A stretch of 64,000 nt of DNA, taken from contig CAJTBF010000009.1 in assembly GCA_910574195.1 (NCBI GenBank), forward strand, positions 62,001 through 126,000. The letters are read 5' to 3'. The stretch's first letter is position 1. The number at the start of each line of letters is the position of its first letter. Positions 1 to 8,786 of the stretch are shown here, in pieces. Both the position numbers and the translations under genes were made by a program. The notes below the pieces were generated by a model. The model was given only the letters and a program-made list of their open reading frames with translations. It made no database searches and had not been told where the DNA came from. Source of the stretch: Lachnospiraceae bacterium (GTDB lineage Bacteria; Bacillota; Clostridia; Lachnospirales; Lachnospiraceae).

Positions 1-1
1 A

Positions 2-1129
2 GTTTTGGATGGCCATGCACCGGGGATTTCCCGTAAGGAGGTGCAGGCGTACCGGGCGGCAGGAATTATGGATGATCATGAATGTTCTACCGGGGAGGAA
101 GCTCTGGAGAAACTCCGCGCGGGATTCCATATTTTGGTGCGGGAAGGAAGTGGAGCAAGAAACCTGGAAAAGTTGCTGAGCGGTCTTCTAAAAGCAGGCG
201 TTTCCCTGGACTGTTGCATGTTTTGTACAGACGACAAGCACCTGGAGGATATTGAACAGGAAGGGCATATCAACTACTGCGTGCGTAAGGCCATTGCGCT
301 GGGAGTTCCGGAAATCAAGGCCTATAAGATGGCGTCCTACCATGCGGCGCAGTTTTATCAGATGAAGAATGTAGGAGCGGTCGGTGCGGGTTATCAGGCG
401 GACTTGCTGGTTCTGGATGATTTAAAAGAGGCCAATCCGTCCATGGTCATTAAGAACGGAAACATCGTAGAGGAAACCTGGCTGTCCTCTTTTACCTATG
501 AACTGAAAAACACGTCGCTGCTGCATACGGTGAAGATCAGGCAACTACAGGAAGAAGATCTGTTTCTGGCGAAAAAGGAGAAAAACCATATTCTGGAGCT
601 TGTGCCCAACGAACTGCTTACAAAGCACAGAGAGGGAACAGTGCCGGGCTGTGGGGACGCTTTTATTCCGGATCGGGAATACGCAAAACTGGTGGTCGTG
701 GAGCGGCATGGCAAAAACGGAAAAGTAGGGGTATGTCCGATAAAAGGATACGGTATTCATGGGGGCGCTGTCGCGACAACTATTTCCCACGATTCCCACA
801 ATATTATTGCCGTCGGGGATAATGACGCGGACATTTTGTGCGCCGTAAAGGAACTGGGGCGGATACAGGGTGGATATGTCATTGCCTCAAAGGGTGCCGT
901 TGTGGATACATTGCCGCTCTCTATTTCCGGACTGATGAGTACGGACAAAGCGGAGCATGTGCAGAAAAAGACAGGAGAGATGGTAAAGACAGCGAGGAAG
1001 ATGGGAGTGCCCCAGGGAGTAGATCCGTTTATCACTCTTTCCTTTATGGCTCTGACTGTGATTCCGGAACTGCGGCTCACGGAATCCGGCATTTTCGATG
1101 TGATGACGATGCAGTTTGTGGAAGAATAG
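2..1129 (+). CDS. ade: Adenine deaminase, C-terminal part (cut by window edge)
   Basis: Hydrolyses adenine to hypoxanthine and ammonia in purine salvage. The reading frame is open to the window edge and begins inside the conserved DGHAPG segment, where the His is a metal ligand of the amidohydrolase fold. It continues through GVSLDCCMFCTDD and the C-terminal adenine deaminase domain (SHDSHNIIAVGDND) to a TAG stop at 1129. About 375 residues are present of the roughly 580 usual for AdeC, so the start lies to the left. It fits the nucleoside and ribosyl-compound genes downstream as the step that uses released adenine. Family call is firm; activity is inferred from similarity remembered, not searched. 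Confidence 0.93.
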   Translation, partial: VLDGHAPGISRKEVQAYRAAGIMDDHECSTGEEALEKLRAGFHILVREGSGARNLEKLLSGLLKAGVSLDCCMFCTDDKHLEDIEQEGHINYCVRKAIALGVPEIKAYKMASYHAAQFYQMKNVGAVGAGYQADLLVLDDLKEANPSMVIKNGNIVEETWLSSFTYELKNTSLLHTVKIRQLQEEDLFLAKKEKNHILELVPNELLTKHREGTVPGCGDAFIPDREYAKLVVVERHGKNGKVGVCPIKGYGIHGGAVATTISHDSHNIIAVGDNDADILCAVKELGRIQGGYVIASKGAVVDTLPLSISGLMSTDKAEHVQKKTGEMVKTARKMGVPQGVDPFITLSFMALTVIPELRLTESGIFDVMTMQFVEE

Positions 1130-1186
1130 AAGTTACGAATATATACAGAGTGTGTGAGAGTAAGAGCGGTAACAAAAGGGAGCGCA

Positions 1187-1768
1187 ATGGCAGAGAAGAA
1201 AGAATGCAGAGGATATCAGTTTATAAAAAATCATATTGTGGTTTTACTGGCGGTGTGTTTCGTGTTTTTCCTTGCAGTGTATTTCATAAACGTCATATTT
1301 ATACAGAATGAAGAGACTGTGGTTTCGGTTCTTGTTCTGGAATTCATGGAGGATTCTTTCCGATTGGAGCAGCAGGTCAGGGAGACGGTGCAGGCAGAAG
1401 AGGACCAGAAGGTGGAAATCCGTACGATTGCTTCTCAGGTGGAGGCCAATAAGGTGATCGTGCTGACATGGATCCGGGCGCAGACGGTAGATGTAATCAT
1501 TGGAGAAGAGGAGCAGATTGCGGAGTATGCTCAGGCAGGCTATTTAAAGGAATTGGAAAAAGGGCAGTCTGATGATTTCCTGTGTGCCCGGGCAGAATAT
1601 GACAGCGAGGGAAATATAATCGGTACAGGGGAAGAGGAATGCTTTGGAAAATACACGGCGGATATTCCAGGGACGGAATTTCAAAAGCCGGTGGCCGGTC
1701 TGGCTGAAAATGCTCCCCATAGAGAGAATGCACTTCTCTTACTGCAATCCCTGCGGGAAACAAGTTAG
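1187..1768 (+). CDS. Membrane-anchored hypothetical protein
   Basis: A 193-residue protein not recognised as a named family. A short basic N-terminus is followed by one hydrophobic segment (about residues 14-35, IVVLLAVCFVFFLAVYFI), then a mostly acidic extracytoplasmic part. The stretch VDVIIGEEEQIAEYAQAGYLKEL resembles a piece of a solute-binding-protein fold, so it may be a short membrane-tethered ligand-sensing relative. The ATG at 1187 is chosen because AGGGAG sits 5 bases upstream; a GTG at 1154 is in frame but has no ribosome site. It lies 58 bases after adenine deaminase and 40 before the LacI gene, and is probably cotranscribed. Confidence 0.6.
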   Translation: MAEKKECRGYQFIKNHIVVLLAVCFVFFLAVYFINVIFIQNEETVVSVLVLEFMEDSFRLEQQVRETVQAEEDQKVEIRTIASQVEANKVIVLTWIRAQTVDVIIGEEEQIAEYAQAGYLKELEKGQSDDFLCARAEYDSEGNIIGTGEEECFGKYTADIPGTEFQKPVAGLAENAPHRENALLLLQSLRETS

Positions 1769-1808
1769 CTGAATGGGTATAGAAACATAGAATGATCGGA
1801 GTGATGAA

Positions 1809-2834
1809 TTGAAAGCGACAATCAGGGATATTGCAGAGCGGGTGGGTGTTTCTTCTACAAGTGTTTCTTTGGTGCTGAATCAGAAGGAATGCAGGATTTC
1901 GGAAGAGACAAGACAGAAGATTTTTGAAACTGCCAGGGAATTGGGCTATGTCAGAAAAAAGGACAGGGTAAAAAGCAGAAGCCGGTATGGGGAGCATGTG
2001 ATCGCGGTAATCTACCCATGTTTTAGGAATGAACTGGTAAAGGAGTGTATGCAGGGGATAGAGGACTATGCGGCGTTGTATGGTTATCAGGTGTTTCAGC
2101 TCTACTGTTCAGATACAACCGAGAGATGTATCGGAAAAATTGATTTGGCGGTGTATCTTGGGGCGGAAGGGTTGATCATGATTCCGCCCCAGGATATGAA
2201 TACCGGGGGAAATTATGTTTTACTCGGAGAGGCGCTGGAGCATACGGGTATTCCCTATTTACTTCTGGATAAAGCTGTGTATAAAGTGTTCTGCGATTTT
2301 ATTACAGTGGATAATAAACTGGGAGCTACGATGGCGATGGAACACTTGCTTGATTATGGCCACAGGCGGATCGGGATCCTGGCAGGAAAGAGTGGAGTTT
2401 ACAACACCAGGAAAAGAGTAGAAGGATATAAGGAAAGTCTGATATTAAGCGGATTGTCATATGAAGAAAATCTGGTGTATTATGGAGAGTATTCTCAGGA
2501 GTCCGGGGAAAAAGGAACAGATTACCTTGTCTCTCAGGGGGTAACCGCCATGGTTTCCTGTAACGGTGAAATGTCTTTGGGCGTATATGAATATGCGAGA
2601 AAAAACGGGAAACAGATCGGGGAAGATATCTCTTTAGTCAGTTTTGGGAATCTCCGGGAAGCGAAATGGATGGCGCCTATGCTTACAAGTGTTATCCAGC
2701 CTGGTGAACAGATGGGGCGCAAGGCGATGGAAGTGATAATCAGCAGGATTCGGCATGAGGAGATAGGGGGAATACACACGAATTATTTCACCCCTATATT
2801 ATGGCAGGGAGCTTCTGTAAAGCGTTTATGTTAG
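1809..2834 (+). CDS. LacI-family transcriptional regulator
   Basis: A 341-residue DNA-binding regulator. The N-terminal LacI helix-turn-helix is clear (TIRDIAERVGVSSTSVSLVL, residues 4-23), with a hinge helix around residues 45-60 and a periplasmic-binding-protein-like ligand domain (DFITVDNKLGATMAMEHLLDYGHRRIGIL) typical of GalR/LacI proteins. The start is TTG at 1809, preceded by a GGAGTG-type ribosome site. It sits directly upstream of the solute-binding protein and transporter genes, so it most likely controls them in response to the imported sugar or nucleoside-type ligand. The inducer cannot be read from sequence. Confidence 0.9.
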   Translation: MKATIRDIAERVGVSSTSVSLVLNQKECRISEETRQKIFETARELGYVRKKDRVKSRSRYGEHVIAVIYPCFRNELVKECMQGIEDYAALYGYQVFQLYCSDTTERCIGKIDLAVYLGAEGLIMIPPQDMNTGGNYVLLGEALEHTGIPYLLLDKAVYKVFCDFITVDNKLGATMAMEHLLDYGHRRIGILAGKSGVYNTRKRVEGYKESLILSGLSYEENLVYYGEYSQESGEKGTDYLVSQGVTAMVSCNGEMSLGVYEYARKNGKQIGEDISLVSFGNLREAKWMAPMLTSVIQPGEQMGRKAMEVIISRIRHEEIGGIHTNYFTPILWQGASVKRLC

Positions 2835-2863
2835 AGTGTGTTTTGTGAGAAATATAGAAATGG

Positions 2864-2882
2864 ATGCACCTTTTTTGTGCAT
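2864..2882. promoter_or_regulatory. Inverted repeat, possible LacI-type operator
   Basis: ATGCAC and GTGCAT arms of 6 bases are separated by 7 bases. A second ATGCACAA lies at 3021, just before the transporter promoter. The 306-base gap between the regulator and the binding-protein gene is very AT-rich and otherwise without a gene. A role as regulator binding site is inference. Confidence 0.35.
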
Positions 2883-3035
2883 AAATCACAAAAACAAAAA
2901 GTTTATCAAAATTTATCATTTTTGTAAAAACAAAAATTTAGTGTAAAAAGGAGAATAAATCAGATAAAATAAAAAATATTTTATAAAATTAGAAAAATAT
3001 AGAGATCAATATAAAACAAGATGCACAAAATGAAA

Positions 3036-3064
3036 TTGACAAAAGTGATACAATGGGATATAGT
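3036..3064 (+). promoter_or_regulatory. Sigma-A promoter of the transporter operon
   Basis: TTGACA at 3036-3041, a 17-base spacer, then TATAGT at 3059-3064. It lies 77 bases before the solute-binding-protein start, whose ribosome site is AAGGAGGAAAAG. Near-consensus, so regulation is probably by repression. Confidence 0.75.
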
Positions 3065-3140
3065 ATGCTTAATAAGTAATAAAATGGTAAATAAATAGAG
3101 AAAAGTTTACCAAAGAAAGAAACGTATAAGGAGGAAAAGT

Positions 3141-4577
3141 ATGAAAAAGAAGATGTTATCTATTTTGCTGAGCGTTGCGATGTTCGCGTCTATTTTATCA
3201 GGATGCGCCATCTCCACCTCAAAAGAGCCGGATGACAGCAGTACCGAGAGTACGGAAGGCGAGGACGGCGCGGGAGATGATGTTGTGGTTATGAAAGACG
3301 AGGATATGGAAGGCAGAGAAGAGATCACACTGTGGTTCTGGGGCGCGGAGCCTTATGCACAGGAAGCTTTCAAGAGAATCCTGGTGGACAAGTACAACGC
3401 TTCTCAGGACGAGTATCAGCTTGTGGTAGAATTCCGTCCGTCTGTTGACGATGATATTAAAACCGCGCTGGCGGCGAGCCAGGGGCCGGATATCATCTAT
3501 GGTTCCGGACCGTCCTTCGTAATGCCGCTGGTAGAGGCGGAAAAACTGGAAAATATGGACGCTTATTCAGAGGAATATGGATGGAAGGATAAGATCCTGA
3601 CACCATATTATGAGTCCGGTACGGTACACGGAAGCCTTTACAGTCTGGTAAACGGCGTCAGCACAATGGGCGTTTTCTATAACAAGAAGGTGCTGGCGGA
3701 TAATAACTGGGAAGTTCCGACCACAATCGAAGAGATGGAAGCGATCATGGACGAGGCCATGGAAAAAGGGCTGTACGCATCTGTTACGGGAAATAAAGGC
3801 TGGCAGCCGGTAAATGAAAATTATGGCTCTCTTTTCCTGACACATGTTGCGACTCCGCAGACCATGTATAAGGTGCTGACAGGAGAAGAAAGCTGGGTAA
3901 ATGATGATGTGAAGGCAGCCATTACGAAGTCAAAAGAATGGTGGGATAAGGGATATCTTGCAGGAGAAGATTATGTGAACCTGAACTTCAGCGAATCCCT
4001 GCAGTTGTTATCAGATGAGAAAGCACCGTTCTTTGTAGGCCCCTCTATTGCGTTCCAGTGGGCAGCTTCCTTCTTCACGGGCGATAAGGAAGAGAACATT
4101 GCATTTATTCCGTTCCCGGCAACAGAGCAGGTTCCGGATACAACCTATACATTGGGCGGAGCATGTACATTGTCTATCAATGCCAATGCGGAAGATTCTC
4201 ACAAGGATGAGGCGGCAAAGATTATCGATATGATGATGAACGCAGAGTTTATGCAGGAAATGACGGCAGCATGGCCGGGATATTGGGGAACACCTCTGAA
4301 AGACCTGTCCAGTGTGGATTCCAGCAGCATGAACTATCTTTCCGCAGAATTTGTAAAAGTAGTAAGCGATATTTCCGCGGCAGTAAATGAGGGGAACTTT
4401 GGCTATTATGACAATACCTTCTTCCCGTCGGCGACACAGACAAGAATCGTAAACATTGATGAAGTGTGGTATGAGACATCAACCGTTGACGAGTATGTAC
4501 AATCCATTGAGGATGAATTCAGAACAGAGTTTGACAACGGCATGGTGCCGCCGACTCCGAAACCGAAGATGGATTAA
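3141..4577 (+). CDS. ABC transporter solute-binding lipoprotein (sugar family)
   Basis: A 478-residue extracellular binding protein that would capture the substrate for the permeases downstream. The signal peptide is lipoprotein-type, with lipobox LSGC and Cys22 as the acylation site, followed by an acidic Ser/Asp/Glu linker. The mature part has the extracellular solute-binding protein family 1 look (ITLWFWGAEPYAQEAFKRIL near residue 55, GPDIIYGSGPSF, PFFVGPSIAFQWAASFF). That family binds oligosaccharides, glycosides and related polyols. It is first in the operon and is separated from the permease genes by a strong hairpin, which would allow it to be made in excess. The ligand is unknown; the neighbours suggest a ribosylated compound. 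Confidence 0.93.
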   Translation: MKKKMLSILLSVAMFASILSGCAISTSKEPDDSSTESTEGEDGAGDDVVVMKDEDMEGREEITLWFWGAEPYAQEAFKRILVDKYNASQDEYQLVVEFRPSVDDDIKTALAASQGPDIIYGSGPSFVMPLVEAEKLENMDAYSEEYGWKDKILTPYYESGTVHGSLYSLVNGVSTMGVFYNKKVLADNNWEVPTTIEEMEAIMDEAMEKGLYASVTGNKGWQPVNENYGSLFLTHVATPQTMYKVLTGEESWVNDDVKAAITKSKEWWDKGYLAGEDYVNLNFSESLQLLSDEKAPFFVGPSIAFQWAASFFTGDKEENIAFIPFPATEQVPDTTYTLGGACTLSINANAEDSHKDEAAKIIDMMMNAEFMQEMTAAWPGYWGTPLKDLSSVDSSSMNYLSAEFVKVVSDISAAVNEGNFGYYDNTFFPSATQTRIVNIDEVWYETSTVDEYVQSIEDEFRTEFDNGMVPPTPKPKMD

Positions 4578-4642
4578 GAGAAACGATATGTGAGGATTTT
4601 TATAGCTGAGCGGTAACCGCTTCAGAACAGATCCAAAGAAAT

Positions 4643-4688
4643 AAAGCGGGCCGGAAGAAATGAAATCGTAGATTCCGGCCCGCTTTTT
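4643..4688 (+). terminator. Intercistronic hairpin / leaky terminator
   Basis: Arms AAAGCGGGCCGGA (4643-4655) and its perfect complement (4674-4686) enclose an 18-base loop and run into TTTTT. Its position between the binding-protein and permease genes fits partial termination or 3'-end protection of the binding-protein mRNA. Confidence 0.85.
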
Positions 4689-4710
4689 ACTTAAAATGAG
4701 GAGAACTGAA

Positions 4711-5580
4711 ATGAAAAAAAGAAAAATCAATTGGAATTATTTTCTGATTGCTCCTTCCCTGCTGATCAGCGTCAGCATAATTTTAATTCCGGGTATTATG
4801 ACGTTTGCCTATTCTTTTACAGACTGGAATGGGTTGTCTCCCAATATTCATTTTGTAGGATTTCAGAATTTTATCGAGTTGTTCCATGATAAAATCTTTT
4901 ACAAGGCTATCCAGAACAATATCATCTGGACCGTCCTGTTTTTGACCATTCCGGTCTGCATCGGCATGTTGGCGGCTATGCTGCTTCTCACAAGAAAAAA
5001 GACAAGGAGCATTTACCAGGTTGGATTTTTGATCCCGTATGTGCTGGCGCCTTCTGTCAATGCCATGCTCTGGCTGAACGTAGTGTTCAGTCCGGTATCC
5101 GGAGTACTTTCCGTGTTCCGGAATATGGGATTTGACGTCAGTTCTCCGCTGGCGGATATGAAAACAGCTATTTATGGCTGTGCAGCCGTTGATATCTGGC
5201 ATTATTGGAGTTATCTGACGGTTATTTATCTGGCTGCGCTGCGGCAGGTGCCCACAGATCAGGTGGAGGCGGCCCGGCTGGACGGGTGTAATGGCTGGCA
5301 GTTGTTCCGCTATATTTACCTGCCCAATATTATGTCTACGGTAAGTCTGATGTTCGTGATGATTACGATCGGCTCCTTCCTGGCGTTTGACTACATTAAG
5401 CTGATGACGGGCGGCGGTCCGGCTCATGCCACGGAGGTATTAGGAACTTATGCATATTCCTTCGCGTTTGATTCAATGAAGATAGGAAAAGCGGCGGCGG
5501 TAGGTCTGTTCATTAGTTTCTTTGGACTGATTGCATCCTTTGCCTACACGAAAATAAGCAGCAAGGAAGAAATGGAATAG
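4711..5580 (+). CDS. ABC sugar permease (MalF/UgpA type)
   Basis: A 289-residue inner-membrane protein with about six hydrophobic helices, the first at residues 9-30 (YFLIAPSLLISVSIILIPG). The cytoplasmic EAA loop that contacts the ATPase is visible as QVEAARLDGCNGWQLFRYIYLP. Start ATG 4711 follows GAGGAGAACTGAA; an upstream in-frame ATG at 4696 overlaps that ribosome site and is rejected. It pairs with the next gene to form the channel. No ATP-binding subunit is encoded nearby, which is common for this class because a shared MsmX-type ATPase elsewhere can serve. Confidence 0.93.
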   Translation: MKKRKINWNYFLIAPSLLISVSIILIPGIMTFAYSFTDWNGLSPNIHFVGFQNFIELFHDKIFYKAIQNNIIWTVLFLTIPVCIGMLAAMLLLTRKKTRSIYQVGFLIPYVLAPSVNAMLWLNVVFSPVSGVLSVFRNMGFDVSSPLADMKTAIYGCAAVDIWHYWSYLTVIYLAALRQVPTDQVEAARLDGCNGWQLFRYIYLPNIMSTVSLMFVMITIGSFLAFDYIKLMTGGGPAHATEVLGTYAYSFAFDSMKIGKAAAVGLFISFFGLIASFAYTKISSKEEME

Positions 5581-5592
5581 GAGGGGAAATTT

Positions 5593-6435
5593 ATGGCAGT
5601 GAAATCAAAGAAAAAACGATTTGGGATTAATTTTGTGATCCATCTTGTTCTGATTATCCTGGCGGTGATCTGTCTGGCGCCCATTCTGTTGGTGCTGATT
5701 AACAGTTTTAAGACGAATGTGGAGATTGTCAGCAATCCGCTTTCCCGGCCCCGTGTCCTGCATCTGGAAAATTATATCCAGGCATGGAAGACAGGAAACT
5801 TTTCGACAGGCTTTATCAATAGTATCAAGCTGACAGGATGTACCGTAATCATTGTTCTGATTACCTCCAGTTTGGCGGGCTACGTACTGTCGGGAAAACG
5901 TATTAAAGGAAGCGGTGTCATCCTCATGTATTTCATGATGGCAATGACCGTACCGATTCAGTTGTTTTTGTTCCCGCTGTATTACGCCTATGCAAAACTA
6001 AACCTGATCGGAAATATCTTTGCGACCAGCTTTATTCTGGCTGCATTGTATATGCCGTTGTCGGTATTTCTGATGCGGACCTTTTTCCTGAATGTGCCGA
6101 AGGAACTGGAAGAATCCGCCAGGATTGACGGGGCGGGAACCGCGCAGGTGATCTGGCACATTATGCGTCCGGTTGTCTCCCCCGGTTTGATTACCGTGGC
6201 CATTCTGATCGGGCTGCAGTCCTGGAATGAATATCTGATTTCTTCCACATTTTTACAGGGAGCGAAGAACTTTACGGCCACGCTGGGATTCCTGGCAATG
6301 AACGGTTCATATGGTTCCGATATGGGAGTCATGATGGCGGCCGCGTTTACGCTGATCGGACCGATCATCGTATTCTTCCTGTGTACACAGAGGTATTTCG
6401 TGGACGGCCTGGTAAGCGGAGCAGTCAAAGGTTAA
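5593..6435 (+). CDS. ABC sugar permease (MalG/UgpE type)
   Basis: A 280-residue partner permease with about six membrane segments (FVIHLVLIILAVICLAPILLVLI at residues 11-33) and the EAA loop ELEESARIDGAGTAQVIWHIMRP. It starts 12 bases after the first permease behind AGGAGGGG. Together with the binding lipoprotein these complete the importer except for its ATPase. Start and family are secure; the substrate is inferred only from the enzymes that follow within 16 bases. Confidence 0.93.
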   Translation: MAVKSKKKRFGINFVIHLVLIILAVICLAPILLVLINSFKTNVEIVSNPLSRPRVLHLENYIQAWKTGNFSTGFINSIKLTGCTVIIVLITSSLAGYVLSGKRIKGSGVILMYFMMAMTVPIQLFLFPLYYAYAKLNLIGNIFATSFILAALYMPLSVFLMRTFFLNVPKELEESARIDGAGTAQVIWHIMRPVVSPGLITVAILIGLQSWNEYLISSTFLQGAKNFTATLGFLAMNGSYGSDMGVMMAAAFTLIGPIIVFFLCTQRYFVDGLVSGAVKG

Positions 6436-6451
6436 AGATAAGGAGAGAAGG

Positions 6452-8569
6452 ATGAGTATCAAAGAGTATCAAAATACAATTTACGCGGGCGTGCTTGGAA
6501 AGCTGATTGGCGTTTATCTGGGCCGGCCGGTGGAAGGCTGGAGCTTTGAGAAGATCCGGGACCATTTTGGAGAGGTTTATTATTATAAAAATCATGTGAC
6601 CGGGGCGCCTCTCATTGTGCCGGACGACGACATTTCCGGGACCTTCGCGTTCTTTCGGGCGTTGGAGGACTGCGGCTATGACGCGGAGTTGTCGGCGGAG
6701 GATATCGGCAATGCCTGGCTGAACTATATTGTGGAAAACGAGACGATTCTGTGGTGGGGCGGCTTGTGCAGAAGCACAGAGCATACCGCATATATCCGGC
6801 TGAAAAACGGAATCAAGGCTCCGGAGAGCGGAAGCGAAGCCTTGAACGGCAAGAGCATGTCCGAGCAGATCGGGGCGGAGATCTTTATTGATACCTGGGC
6901 GCTGGTGAATCCGGGCAACCCAGAGCGGGCGGCCGTGATGGCAAGAAAGGCGGCCAGCGTAAGCCATGACGGGTTGGCGATAGATGCGGCAGTGTATCTG
7001 GCAGTGATGGAAGCTATGGCATTTGAGGAAAAGGACATTGATGTTCTTCTGGAAAAGGGGATGGAGTATATCGATAATCCGTTCTTTAAAGAACTGGTGG
7101 CCGAACTGCGCAGACGATGCAGGGAAGCCAAGGACTGGCACGAGGTGCGGGAGTGGATTGCACAGGAGCATGGATATGAAAAATATCCGGGGAACTGCCC
7201 CATGGTGACCAACCATCTGGCTCTGCTGATGGCGTTCATCCTGGGTGGGGATGATTTTCATAAGGCATGTATGATCGCCTGCTCCGCAGGATGGGATACA
7301 GATTGCAATTCCGGAAATGTGGGTTGTCTGAACGGAATTCGCCTTGGACTGGAATGTTTTGAACAGGGCGCCAATCTGCGGAAGCCGGTGGCGGACCGTC
7401 TTTATGTGGTGACCAGCGACAGTGGGGAAACAGTGTCGGATGCGGTGCTGGAGACAAGGAAGATTGTAAAGGCGGCTGCCGCGTTGAATGGAGAAGAGGT
7501 GGAGATTCCGAAGGAGCGCTACGCCTTTGAGTATCCCGGCAGTGTGCAGGGCTTTATTCCGTTTGATGAACAAGTGGAAGAGCAGGTGCTGTCTGGAATT
7601 GAAAATGTCCGTACCTCTTCCGGAGAGTATGGCTGCAGGATTTCCTATGAAGGTTTGGGTAAAGGGGTGCACGCAAGCTGCTGTGTCGATACCTTCATTG
7701 ATTTGCAGCCCAAAGGGAAAGAGGGAACCAGTTATTTTGATGTGCTGTGTTCACCGACCCTTTACAGTGGACAGGAGATCACTGCCTGTGTGACGGCGCC
7801 GGATGAGAAAACCCCGGAATTTCGGTTTTTTATTCAATATTTTGATGAGAATGATCAGTTAGATCTTCTGTATGCGGATGCTGCTGCGCTGCGGCAGGGG
7901 AAAAACGAGATCCGGTGGACGGTGCCGGATACTCACGGACATGCAATATACAGATTGGGAATTACCCTTTGCAGTGAAACCCGGCTGGACGGCAGCATTA
8001 TCCTGCATACGCTGGACTGGTCCAACGCGCCTGTGCGATATGCAATGGGACGGTCCATGGAGATGACACCGTCTCTGACACCGTGGACCACAACTACGGC
8101 ATGGTTGAAAACATTTGTGTCATCGGCGGATCATTTCAATCCGGACTATACGGTAACATTTTCCATCTGTCATGAACGGGAGAACGGGGTAGTGACCACG
8201 GGAAGCAGCGACTGGGATGATTATACGGTATCTTCCACGCTTACGTTTTCCAAACAGGATGCAGCGGGACTTGTGGCCCGTGCCAAAGGGCACCGGCAGT
8301 ATTACGGGGCGGTGCTGACGGAAAAGTGTGCACGGATTTATAAACAGAAAAACGGGCTGCGGACCACACTGGCCGAGGAACCCTATCCTTATCAGATCGA
8401 TGAGACACACCATCTGGCATTCCGGGTAAAAGGGGAAACGCTGGAATTGTATGTAGATGCAAAGCGGGTACTGCATACGAAGGATACAGAGTACGGCTTT
8501 GGACAGGCAGGCTTTGTGGTGGATTCCGGCGCCATGCTGGGCGACGGATTTGTCGTAGAGCGCGCGTAA
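6452..8569 (+). CDS. ADP-ribosylglycohydrolase-family protein with C-terminal beta domain (copy 1)
   Basis: A 705-residue cytoplasmic protein without a signal peptide. The first half, about residues 1-350, is an ADP-ribosylglycohydrolase fold. It carries the metal-binding signature near the N-terminus (DDDISGTF, Asp58-60) and near residue 281 (WDTDCNSGN), the two acidic clusters that hold magnesium ions in ARH enzymes, which cleave N- or O-glycosidic bonds to ADP-ribose or related ribosides. The second half is not part of ordinary ARH proteins of 300-360 residues. It looks beta-rich with a concanavalin/LamG-like module (WDDYTVSSTLTF, GAVL, GFGQAGFVVDSG). It starts 16 bases after the permease. 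A riboside-hydrolysing role is inference; sugar-binding by the tail is a guess from pattern. Confidence 0.85.
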   Translation: MSIKEYQNTIYAGVLGKLIGVYLGRPVEGWSFEKIRDHFGEVYYYKNHVTGAPLIVPDDDISGTFAFFRALEDCGYDAELSAEDIGNAWLNYIVENETILWWGGLCRSTEHTAYIRLKNGIKAPESGSEALNGKSMSEQIGAEIFIDTWALVNPGNPERAAVMARKAASVSHDGLAIDAAVYLAVMEAMAFEEKDIDVLLEKGMEYIDNPFFKELVAELRRRCREAKDWHEVREWIAQEHGYEKYPGNCPMVTNHLALLMAFILGGDDFHKACMIACSAGWDTDCNSGNVGCLNGIRLGLECFEQGANLRKPVADRLYVVTSDSGETVSDAVLETRKIVKAAAALNGEEVEIPKERYAFEYPGSVQGFIPFDEQVEEQVLSGIENVRTSSGEYGCRISYEGLGKGVHASCCVDTFIDLQPKGKEGTSYFDVLCSPTLYSGQEITACVTAPDEKTPEFRFFIQYFDENDQLDLLYADAAALRQGKNEIRWTVPDTHGHAIYRLGITLCSETRLDGSIILHTLDWSNAPVRYAMGRSMEMTPSLTPWTTTTAWLKTFVSSADHFNPDYTVTFSICHERENGVVTTGSSDWDDYTVSSTLTFSKQDAAGLVARAKGHRQYYGAVLTEKCARIYKQKNGLRTTLAEEPYPYQIDETHHLAFRVKGETLELYVDAKRVLHTKDTEYGFGQAGFVVDSGAMLGDGFVVERA

Positions 8570-8776
8570 GTACAAAGACAGGGAAAAAAGAGGACATGCC
8601 AGTTTGCTGTAGAGTGTGTATAAGTGCAGAAGCGCGGCTAAGATGGCATGTCGGTTTGTCCGTCGAGCATGCGTAAGCGCAGAAACAGGGCGAAGGTGGC
8701 ATGTTGGTCTGTCGGAAAGTGCACGTAAGTACAGAGACAGGGCAAAGACGATATGTTGTTTTGCAGGAAAGGTGTG
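8565..8776 (+). repeat. Four degenerate 52-54-bp tandem repeats
   Basis: Units begin near 8565, 8619, 8672 and 8724, each opening with a (C/T)(G/A)TAAGT(A/G)CAGA-like motif followed by ACAGGG and GGCATGT..GTTTGTC. The first unit overlaps the stop codon of the first glycohydrolase. They fill the only long gap between the two paralogous genes. Confidence 0.8.
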
Positions 8777-8786
8777 GTAGAAAAGT

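Noticed and set aside
6425-7672. 415-codon minus-strand frame across the first glycohydrolase
   Set aside because: Antisense to a gene with strong family motifs; composition (His, Arg, Pro, Cys-rich) is that of a shadow frame.
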